This document shows, in pieces, positions 16,660 through 23,714 of a DNA stretch of 64,000 bases. Below the pieces are notes generated by a model, which was not told where the DNA came from, did not search any database, and saw only the letters and a list, made by a program, of their open reading frames with translations. The stretch is from Candidatus Obscuribacterales bacterium (GTDB lineage Bacteria; Cyanobacteriota; Vampirovibrionia; Obscuribacterales; Obscuribacteraceae): positions 789,628 to 853,627 of the forward strand of contig JACKCM010000003.1 of the NCBI GenBank assembly GCA_020634035.1, read 5' to 3'. Position 1 is the first letter of the stretch. Each line of letters starts with the position of its first letter. The translations under genes were made by a program, and so were the position numbers.

Positions 16660-18438
16660 ATGCAAAGCAATCAGCCACCGAGCCTCATCGCCGACCGCTT
16701 CCAGATAAAGTCTATCCTGGGCGAAGGAGGCATGGGTATAGTCTATCTGGCCCATGACCCGGTGCTCAACAAAGATGTGGCTATCAAAGTACTGAAAGAG
16801 GGCATGCCCGCATCGACAATAGTACGCTTCCAGCAAGAAGCCAAAGCGGTGGGCAAGCTCAAACACTCTAATATAATCGAAGTCTATGACTTCGGCATCA
16901 GTGACGACAGCCCCTACCTTGTGATGGAGCTGCTCTCCGGTCAATCTCTGGCAGAGTTCATGAAGTCGCCTGCCTGGTCGCAACTAAAACTGACAGAACT
17001 GATTGAGATTTTGCTCCAGGTCGCACGAGGGCTCTACCACGCTCATGGTAACGGCATCTTACACCGAGACATAAAGCCATCGAATATAATGCTGCGAGAC
17101 AACTCTGATAGCGCAGATAAATTCAAAGTATTACTTGTCGATTTCGGACTGGCCAAAGTCGATGTGGACAAAGACGAGCAAAGTATAACCTCCACCGGCG
17201 CCACCATCGGCAGTCCGCTCTATATGAGCCCCGAACAAGCAGAAGGAGAAAAGATCGACCATCGCACCGATATCTATTCTCTCGCTTGTGTGCTGCACGA
17301 ATCTATATTAGGCAAACCACCTTTCAAAGGTGAGACTCCGCTTGAAACCATCATGATGCACATGAGCGAGCCGGTGAAAGCTTTTGACGAAACCGCTCCG
17401 GGAGTAAGTGTGCCACCAGCCCTGGAGCAGGTCATAACCAAGGCATTGGCGAAGAAGCCCGCCAAGCGCTATCAGAGCATCAACGAATTTCGCGATGCCG
17501 TCGTAGAAGCGATGAAAACGATAGCACCGGTGGTGCCGACAGCCCCGGGATATTCGCCGGTCCACGGCGATAACACCGACCCGAACTTGCGCTTCGCCAG
17601 CTTCAGCGACCACGGCGACAATTCTATGAATAACCCGGTGCTGCCATCATCGACACCACCGATGAAAGAGAAGGGCAAACTGAGCCCGGTGGTTATAGGG
17701 GTCGGAGCCAGTCTCGTTCTAGCAGTATGCGCCGCAGGCGCCCTGATAGGCTTCAATCAAATAAGCGGGAGCAATCCCTTGATAGTATCGGAACAAAATG
17801 ACACCGAAAAGAAAGCCCTTAAAGAAGCCGGCGATGAGAAGCCAAAAGAGAAAACAAAACCAGTCACCACCGAAGCCGGTGATGCTGGCGACGCCGACAC
17901 CCAGAAAGAAGATAGAGTTATCATAGACTCTATCGAGCTGAAAAAAATTCCCAGCACCCAGATGTTACCTCTTATGAGTGCCTCTAATACTCTCGACTGG
18001 TCTCTGGAGTTCGACGGCAAGCTTGCCACCAATCCACCGGAACCACTGTTAGACGAACCAGGACCGGCTTCCACCCCGGACAAAAAACAGCCGCCAAAAT
18101 GTGACATCAGAATCTTCGCGGTTTCACCGACAGAAGCCACCCCTTACCAGGCAGGCATCGGGGTCATGCACAAATACCTTCAGAAAGAAGCGCAATCCTG
18201 GCAAGAGCTGAGTGTTACATTCACCAATCAGAAAAAATACAAAGACCTGCTCATTCAAGAGGTGCAATATCCCAGGGGTGAAAGCAGCAAAAGCAACGTC
18301 AAACAGTTCATGGTCTATTTCCGCAGCAAGGGCGGGCGGCTTATCGCCATTCAGTTCTACCCGACCCGGGCGACCTATGATGAGGTGATGAGCATGATGG
18401 ATACGCTTCTGCCTTACATAGAAGGGACCATCAATTAG
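16660..18438 (+). CDS. Membrane Ser/Thr protein kinase (PknB-like)
   Basis: 592 residues. Hanks-type kinase domain at about 12-280: glycine loop G-E-G-G-M-G-I-V, ATP Lys43, catalytic H-R-D-I-K-P-S-N (HRD 135-137), DFG at 161-163 and the S-P-L-Y-M-S-P-E activation/APE region. A single membrane helix lies at about 342-365 and a ~225-residue extracytoplasmic part follows. That part has a low-complexity Lys/Glu linker and then a folded region with a central Cys. No PASTA repeats are seen. It probably senses an external cue and phosphorylates cytoplasmic Ser/Thr targets. It is divergently placed from the phosphotransferase gene. Confidence 0.93.
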   Translation: MQSNQPPSLIADRFQIKSILGEGGMGIVYLAHDPVLNKDVAIKVLKEGMPASTIVRFQQEAKAVGKLKHSNIIEVYDFGISDDSPYLVMELLSGQSLAEFMKSPAWSQLKLTELIEILLQVARGLYHAHGNGILHRDIKPSNIMLRDNSDSADKFKVLLVDFGLAKVDVDKDEQSITSTGATIGSPLYMSPEQAEGEKIDHRTDIYSLACVLHESILGKPPFKGETPLETIMMHMSEPVKAFDETAPGVSVPPALEQVITKALAKKPAKRYQSINEFRDAVVEAMKTIAPVVPTAPGYSPVHGDNTDPNLRFASFSDHGDNSMNNPVLPSSTPPMKEKGKLSPVVIGVGASLVLAVCAAGALIGFNQISGSNPLIVSEQNDTEKKALKEAGDEKPKEKTKPVTTEAGDAGDADTQKEDRVIIDSIELKKIPSTQMLPLMSASNTLDWSLEFDGKLATNPPEPLLDEPGPASTPDKKQPPKCDIRIFAVSPTEATPYQAGIGVMHKYLQKEAQSWQELSVTFTNQKKYKDLLIQEVQYPRGESSKSNVKQFMVYFRSKGGRLIAIQFYPTRATYDEVMSMMDTLLPYIEGTIN

Positions 18439-18497
18439 CCCGGCGCCTGCAAAGGGCGAAGCTGTTGCAGTCTTGTATAACAGCGCCCGAGAAGATG

Positions 18498-18525
18498 TTG
18501 CCAAGCGCGGGTTCTGTGGTATTCT
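18498..18525 (+). promoter_or_regulatory. Promoter of tRNA-Leu
   Basis: TTGCCA (18498-18503), a 16-base spacer and TATTCT (18520-18525), with a TG extended -10 directly before the hexamer. It lies 40 bases before the tRNA. Confidence 0.6.
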
Positions 18526-18565
18526 ACCGAAAGCTTGTCATGTCATTAAGAAACGAGCAGCTCAT

Positions 18566-18649
18566 GGGCGAGTGGCGGAATGGCAGACGCGCTAGATTTA
18601 GGATCTAGTGTAGCAATACGTGTGGGTTCAAGTCCCACCTCGCCCACCA
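18566..18649 (+). tRNA. tRNA-Leu, anticodon UAG, CCA encoded
   Basis: 84 bases. The acceptor stem is GGGCGAG/CTCGCCC, with discriminator A and encoded CCA. The anticodon stem CTAGA/TCTAG encloses a seven-base loop TTTAGGA giving anticodon TAG, which reads CUA/CUN leucine codons. A class II variable arm and the T arm with GGTTCAAGTCC are present. A strong terminator follows after nine bases. It is the left border of an accessory-looking gene block. Confidence 0.97.
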
Positions 18650-18658
18650 TTTAAATCT

Positions 18659-18682
18659 CCGCCGAAAGGCGGTTTTTTTTTT
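18659..18682 (+). terminator. Intrinsic terminator of tRNA-Leu
   Basis: Stem CCGCC/GGCGG with a GAAA tetraloop (18659-18672), directly followed by ten T residues. Confidence 0.93.
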
Positions 18683-18724
18683 CAAGCAGGCTTCACATAG
18701 GCTACAGAAATTAAGGTCGAGACG

Positions 18725-19273
18725 GTGAAAAATCTAGAAGCTATGGGTCTATACCCAATTGCCGGAGAGTACCAGCCTGTAAAAGATGAAGAGCTGGTCG
18801 AGATCGAAGACACCAGAGGTTTTGCGCTACCTCCCGATTTCAAGAGCTTCATCAAGAAATATGGATGGTCCGGGTTCTTTCCCAGGGCCTATGTGAAGCC
18901 GATTGATCCGATACCACCGCAAGTAACTGATGAAGATGTTTTAGGCTTTGTTTGCTTCTACGGAGCAGAAATAGATCGAGGTGGTTTATTGTCGATGACT
19001 CGAGCAAAATTTACGGAAAGTATGCCATCAACCGTAATACCGTTTGCGGAAAGCGACGGAAGCAGTCAGTACCTTATAGGACTCGGCGGAGACGACTTGA
19101 ACAAAGTATATTTCTGGAATTTTGAAGAATGGCCAGATCCTGATGATTATGAAGATCAGGGCTTGGAAATCCCCGAGGGCTGGCAATACGAAAACATGAT
19201 CTTGGTCGCTGAATCTTTCACGGACTTCCTCAATCGACTAGTACCCGGACCGCGCGACAAGACTTTAAGTTGA
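18725..19273 (+). CDS. SMI1/KNR4 (SUKH) family protein 1
   Basis: 182 residues from a GTG start. Family features are E-L-V-E-I-E near residue 22-27, L-P-P-D-F-K-S-F-I-K-K-Y-G near 35-47 (the hallmark L-P-x-x-[FY]-x-x-F), a central F-A-E-S-D-G-S-x-x-Y region and a C-terminal A-E-S-F-T-D-F-L helix. SUKH proteins are often immunity proteins against secreted or contact-dependent nucleases, but also occur as orphan regulators. It is 42 bases after the tRNA terminator. A close paralogue with identical length lies at 19577. No toxin gene is adjacent. Confidence 0.85.
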   Translation: MKNLEAMGLYPIAGEYQPVKDEELVEIEDTRGFALPPDFKSFIKKYGWSGFFPRAYVKPIDPIPPQVTDEDVLGFVCFYGAEIDRGGLLSMTRAKFTESMPSTVIPFAESDGSSQYLIGLGGDDLNKVYFWNFEEWPDPDDYEDQGLEIPEGWQYENMILVAESFTDFLNRLVPGPRDKTLS

Positions 19274-19576
19274 AGACATAGTCTAGATCTATCAAACGGA
19301 TATAATAAAGAGCTGCAATTTTCTGCCAGACATCTGACTAGCAAGCTTCAGAATATCAAAGATCTAGTCGACTTTTAGATAAGAGGCTGTACCGAATTTG
19401 ATATCGCTTTTCCAGAGACAAAAGACCACCTCATCGCTTTTGGGCAGACAAGAGGGAGAGACAGGCGAAGTTTACGCCACCAACGCAACATATGATATCT
19501 TCAGGAAGTACAGCAATCAGACCAGTGTATGAAGCCCACAACCGATCAAGCATGAAAACTCCATAGCAAGCAGTCG
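19274..19576 (+). other. 303-base gap between the two SUKH genes
   Basis: No convincing gene, hairpin or RNA is seen. Short open stretches exist in two frames but both are broken by stops, and neither matches a family I know. The region reads more A/T-rich than the flanking genes. It could be a decayed gene. Confidence 0.4.
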
Positions 19577-20125
19577 ATGAACAATCAGCCAGTTCCAAAA
19601 CTATGTCCCAGTGGAAACGACTTTACTCCGTGCTCAGAACAGGAGCTTATTGAGGTAGAGAGAATTCTAGAGGCTCCATTGCCAGTCGACTATCGCCAGT
19701 TTGTCTTAAAATACGGTTGGTCTCACTATGAACCATCAGCAGTGATTAGAACAATCGAAAAGCCGCCACCTGAAGTAACCTGGAACGATGATGAGGACTT
19801 TGTTCCATTCGGCAATTTTTTCGGAAGTGACTGTGATAGTACGGGCTTACTGTCTATGGTACAGGGGTTTCCAATTTACCAACAGATTCCAGAGAATATG
19901 ATTGCCTTTGCCGACGATATCTGCTGCAACGAGTTTCTTCTTGGTCTATCCGGCGCAGACAAAGACAAAATCTACTTCTGGTTTCGGGATGGTCTTATCG
20001 AACCCGAGCACTATGAAGAGGAAGGACTGGAAGTCCCCATTGATTGGAGAAGGCGAAACCTGACTCTCGTAGCCACTTCATTTTCCGACTTTCTTGAACG
20101 AGTAATGCTTGACCCGCACGAATAA
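19577..20125 (+). CDS. SMI1/KNR4 (SUKH) family protein 2
   Basis: 182 residues, ATG start. It is collinear with the gene at 18725: E-L-I-E-V-E, then L-P-V-D-Y-R-Q-F-V-L-K-Y-G-W-S, a shared P-P-x-V-T-x-x-x-x-x-F-V-x-F-x-x-F-x-G pattern, D-K-I-Y-F-W-F and a final A-T-S-F-S-D-F-L-E-R. The pair is clearly an old tandem duplication. Its likely role is as for copy 1 (immunity-type or regulatory binding protein). The acetyltransferase gene follows after 28 bases. Confidence 0.85.
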   Translation: MNNQPVPKLCPSGNDFTPCSEQELIEVERILEAPLPVDYRQFVLKYGWSHYEPSAVIRTIEKPPPEVTWNDDEDFVPFGNFFGSDCDSTGLLSMVQGFPIYQQIPENMIAFADDICCNEFLLGLSGADKDKIYFWFRDGLIEPEHYEEEGLEVPIDWRRRNLTLVATSFSDFLERVMLDPHE

Positions 20126-20153
20126 GAATAGAGCAGCAGAAGGACACATCCCG

Positions 20154-20960
20154 TTGAACCCAATACTCGCAAAAGCAGAAGAGCTAGACTACCCGATGCT
20201 GGAAGGGGTGTTTTTCACCGAGGTTCATCAGACAGAGCAATATATAATCGCCTGTCACGAGAAGTCAACCGATCACTACTCCAATGTCTGCTCCAGAATT
20301 CGCTGCACCGCCGATGATGCCGAGAATGTTTTTGAAGAGATCATGCAATATTTCAAAGAGCACGATCGCACCGCAGCATTTTCACTTTCTCCCTTTGTAG
20401 AACCGGATGATTTTACAGAGATTCTGCGCGCCAGAGATTTCGCACCTGACTTCAAAGACGTCTGGATGTTCTACCATGGCGAGTGCATAGCACCACCGTT
20501 GCCGGCTTCAGTATCTATCAAAACTGTCAGTAACCAGGAAGAACTGGCACAGTTTATAGATACCTTCAACAGCGCCTACAGCGGCGACGATCCAGATGAG
20601 CCCTATGGTGAAGCACCGCCTGAATGGGGCGCGACTTTTCAAAAAGGGTTCGGTCTTAGTAAAGCCGGTCGCGAAGTGGACTACTACATCCTCTATAAGG
20701 ACGAAAAACCTGCTTCGGTATTGCTCACCAGCGCACTTTCCGGTTTCGCCGGTATCTATGCCGTGGGCACCTCGCCCGCGATGCGTGGCCATGGGCTGGC
20801 GACAATTCTGACTTTGCATGCCGTAAAAGACCTCTATAACCAGGGCGTAGAGCATGTTTTCCTTCAGACCCTGAAAGACAGCCTCAACGAAAAGCTCTAT
20901 AAAAGAATAGGTTTCGTCACAGAATGGGAAGCTGAAACCTGGTTACCACGGTCCCGATGA
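20154..20960 (+). CDS. GNAT family N-acetyltransferase
   Basis: 268 residues from the TTG at 20154, chosen because AGAAGGAC lies about ten bases upstream. The frame could begin earlier at another TTG (20109), but that would lie inside the preceding gene. The C-terminal half has the acetyl-CoA pyrophosphate loop (R-G-H-G-L-A after V-G-T-S-P) and the N-E-K-L-Y-K-R-I-G-F motif. The N-terminal ~125 residues are less conserved and may be a second, degenerate GNAT-like lobe. The acceptor substrate is unknown. Likely co-transcribed with the SUKH gene upstream. Confidence 0.88.
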   Translation: MNPILAKAEELDYPMLEGVFFTEVHQTEQYIIACHEKSTDHYSNVCSRIRCTADDAENVFEEIMQYFKEHDRTAAFSLSPFVEPDDFTEILRARDFAPDFKDVWMFYHGECIAPPLPASVSIKTVSNQEELAQFIDTFNSAYSGDDPDEPYGEAPPEWGATFQKGFGLSKAGREVDYYILYKDEKPASVLLTSALSGFAGIYAVGTSPAMRGHGLATILTLHAVKDLYNQGVEHVFLQTLKDSLNEKLYKRIGFVTEWEAETWLPRSR

Positions 20961-21101
20961 TTTGACCATGCCGACAAAGCAGAAAGGCGGTAAAAAGCCT
21001 TCATCTCAAGGCAAGATAGCATGTCTCAATTCTTGAATTCTTGAACAGATCATCTACATCCATTAATATGCAGTTTGTATTTACCGGAGGCAGGTCTCAG
21101 A

Positions 21102-22640
21102 TTGCTGCTATTCGCCAGATTTTCTGTTTTACCATTGCTTTGTGCAGTGCTTCTTACTCTGCTCTGTTCATTGAATGCCCCGGTTCAGGCAGAGAGCCCA
21201 AACGATAATTCTAGTCAGACACCGGTAAGAGACAAATGGGCACTGGTTATTGGTATTAGTAACTTCAAGGACCCGAAGATAAACCTTAAGTATCCAGCCA
21301 AAGACGCCCGCGATTTTGCTGACTTTCTAGTAAAACAGGCCAACTTCGCCGGCGACCATGTCAAAGTATTAGTGGATGACAAGGCAACCCGCAGCAATAT
21401 CCTCGATATGCTGGCGGATAAATGGCTGCCCCGGGTGGCGGCGCCCGATGATCTGGTCGTCATCTACGTATCAAGCCACGGAAGCCCATCTCATGCAGAT
21501 GTCGGTGGTGCCAACTTTCTGGTGGCACACGATACTGACCCAGAAAGGCTTTTCTCTACCGGCATATCGATGCAAGAACTGGCGTCCATAGTCAAAGAGC
21601 GAGTACATAGCGATAGGGTGGTGCTCTTTTTAGATGCATGCCACAGCGGTGCAGCAAGAACCGGCGGCAAAGGGCTGCACAGACAGCTCAATTTCAACGC
21701 CGATAATCTTATGCAGGGCACAGGACAGCTCGTGGTCTGTTCTAGTAGAGCAGACCAGATTTCCTGGGAATCACAAAAGTATGAGAATGGGGTTTTCACA
21801 AGACAGCTTATCAATGCGCTGGGCAAAGAAGGCAAGAAAACCCGCCTGGGTTCTGCATTTGCCGATCTGAAAGACTCTGTTCAAGAAGAGGTGCTTGCCG
21901 ACCGGGGAGAGTTACAGACTCCTGTCATGGAGAGCAAATGGAGAGGGTCGGACCTGCTTCTATCTTGCCTGCCGACAAAACCACGGGCGGTGCCTAATAT
22001 TAACGCTTCTGTCACTAGAACACCTACCAGTGAGCCAGGCGTTACGCCAAAACCATCAGCTAAATCAGTGCCTGTCTATTTGAAACGACTGGATAAAATG
22101 GCGGCAGAGAAGATGAGTGAACGTCAGTATGATGAAGCGCTGAAACTCTACGAGATCTTAAGAGCCGGTCTGGAAGCCACAGTCGGTCGCGACACGAAAC
22201 ATACCACCGAATGTCTGACTCAATTAGGCTGGCTATATACCGTAAAAGGTCGGCTGGCAGACGCCGAGTCTCTGCAAAGAGAGTCTGTGAGAATAAACGC
22301 TACGCTTTATGGACCTGATAGCTTTTTTGTAGCCCGAGAAACAACCTTGCTCTGCAATACTTTATTAGCCATGCAAGACTATGTCGAGGCGACACCGGTG
22401 GCGATGCGGGCTATAGAGCTCTGGGAAGGACTGGGAGGCAAAGAGAATCCTCATGTTCTTGAGAGCCTGGTCAATATGGCTGCGATAGATCAGCACTTCA
22501 AAAAATATGACAAGGCAGATGATCTTCTAGAAAGAGCACAAAAGATTGCCTCTGCCCAGAATCTAGCAAAGAACAACCCGCACCGGCTCAAGCTGCAACA
22601 CAGGATAGACTCTCTGCGTCAGGCAAGAAGAGGCCGGTAA
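21102..22640 (+). CDS. Secreted caspase-family (C14) peptidase with TPR tail
   Basis: 512 residues from the TTG at 21102, which has GGAGG (21086-21090) upstream; an earlier in-frame TTG at 21075 would place the site inside the gene. The signal peptide ends near V-Q-A-E (residue ~30). The caspase p20-like domain (about 44-265) has W-A-L-V-I-G-I-S, the catalytic His126 in S-S-H-G and Cys180 in D-A-C-H-S-G. After a Pro/Thr-rich linker, residues ~325-500 form tetratricopeptide-like repeats of the kinesin-light-chain style (Y-D-E-A-L-K-L-Y; L-A-D-A-E-S-L). It is exported, so probably periplasmic or surface acting. It sits one base before the ADP-ribosylglycohydrolase gene. Confidence 0.9.
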   Translation: MLLFARFSVLPLLCAVLLTLLCSLNAPVQAESPNDNSSQTPVRDKWALVIGISNFKDPKINLKYPAKDARDFADFLVKQANFAGDHVKVLVDDKATRSNILDMLADKWLPRVAAPDDLVVIYVSSHGSPSHADVGGANFLVAHDTDPERLFSTGISMQELASIVKERVHSDRVVLFLDACHSGAARTGGKGLHRQLNFNADNLMQGTGQLVVCSSRADQISWESQKYENGVFTRQLINALGKEGKKTRLGSAFADLKDSVQEEVLADRGELQTPVMESKWRGSDLLLSCLPTKPRAVPNINASVTRTPTSEPGVTPKPSAKSVPVYLKRLDKMAAEKMSERQYDEALKLYEILRAGLEATVGRDTKHTTECLTQLGWLYTVKGRLADAESLQRESVRINATLYGPDSFFVARETTLLCNTLLAMQDYVEATPVAMRAIELWEGLGGKENPHVLESLVNMAAIDQHFKKYDKADDLLERAQKIASAQNLAKNNPHRLKLQHRIDSLRQARRGR

Positions 22641-22641
22641 C

Positions 22642-23592
22642 ATGGACGAATCCAGCAAAAAAGACCGCTTTCGGGGCTGCTTGATGGGACTTGCAGCAGG
22701 AGATGCCCTGGGCACCACTCTAGAGTTTTCACCACCGGGAACTTTCAAGCCTATAGATGACATGGTCGGTGGCGGTCCTTTTCAGCTGAAAGCAGGTCAA
22801 TGGACCGACGACACCTCAATGGCACTCTGCCTCGCCGAAAGCTTGATAGAATCGGACGGATTCGATGCCGCCGATCAGATCAGACGTTACTGCCTCTGGA
22901 TGAACGAAGGTCATCTCAGTGTCCTCGGTTGGTGCTTCGACATCGGCAGAACCACCGCCAATGCCCTCAAAAATTTCGAGAACACGGCAGAGCCTTATTC
23001 CGGCAGCACCGCCCGAGACACCCAGGCCAATGGCTCGATGATGCGGCTGGCACCAGTGGCGATGCTCTACGCAAATACCCCGGTCAAGATAGCTCTCGGT
23101 TATTGCGCTGACAGCTCTCGCACCACCCATGCACATGTTGTCTGCCAGGACGCCTGCAGATACTTAGGAGCTCTTATAATCTGCGCTCTAAAAGGCATGG
23201 AGAAGGACGCTTTTCTAACCGAAAATCCGCCGGTCGAAGATGACGATTATTGGAAGCAGCATCCACTTTCTGAAGACATACAACGAGTTGCTGCCGGCTC
23301 TTATAAACAGGCGAAAGATTCGCAAGAAATTGCCGGCATAGGATACACACCAAAATCTCTAGAGGCAGCTCTCTGGGCATTCTATCATTCGACAACCTTC
23401 GAAGACGGCGCATTGCTTGCGGTAAATCTGGGCGATGACGCTGACACCACCGGCGCCATCTATGGACAACTTGCCGGTGCCTACTACGGACTGAGCGGCA
23501 TTCCAAAATCCTGGCGAGAAAAAATCGCCATGAAGGATCTGATTCTCGATTATGCTGACAAACTATTCGAAAAATCTGCTCACTCTGCGTAA
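22642..23592 (+). CDS. ADP-ribosylglycohydrolase (DraG-like)
   Basis: 316 residues. The family start G-x-x-x-G-L-A-A-G-D-A-L-G and the metal-binding W-T-D-D-T (54-58) are intact, as is the second metal site in N-L-G-D-D-A-D-T-T-G-A near residue 263-273. It removes ADP-ribose from modified proteins or nucleic acids with Mg2+, in the cytoplasm. Its ATG is one base after the caspase gene stop, so the two are co-translated. No ADP-ribosyltransferase gene is present in the window. Confidence 0.92.
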   Translation: MDESSKKDRFRGCLMGLAAGDALGTTLEFSPPGTFKPIDDMVGGGPFQLKAGQWTDDTSMALCLAESLIESDGFDAADQIRRYCLWMNEGHLSVLGWCFDIGRTTANALKNFENTAEPYSGSTARDTQANGSMMRLAPVAMLYANTPVKIALGYCADSSRTTHAHVVCQDACRYLGALIICALKGMEKDAFLTENPPVEDDDYWKQHPLSEDIQRVAAGSYKQAKDSQEIAGIGYTPKSLEAALWAFYHSTTFEDGALLAVNLGDDADTTGAIYGQLAGAYYGLSGIPKSWREKIAMKDLILDYADKLFEKSAHSA

Positions 23593-23613
23593 TCATTCTA
23601 AGGAATGATTTTT
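23591..23613 (+). terminator. Probable terminator of the caspase/ADP-ribosylglycohydrolase unit
   Basis: Eight-base arms AATCATTC/GAATGATT with a TAAG loop, followed by a short T run. The hairpin begins within the stop codon of the glycohydrolase. The stem is A/T-rich, so strength is moderate. Confidence 0.55.
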
Positions 23614-23714
23614 GTGAACGTTGTTAATCTGACCCCTCCAATTAAGGTAAAGCGGGTCAAACAGATCTACATTAGTGGCTGACTAGAAGAGATTCATAAA
23701 ATACTGGAGGCGTC

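Noticed and set aside
18566..23592. Prophage or integrative element at tRNA-Leu
   Set aside because: No integrase, phage structural gene or duplicated tRNA end seen in the window; kept only as a possible accessory block.
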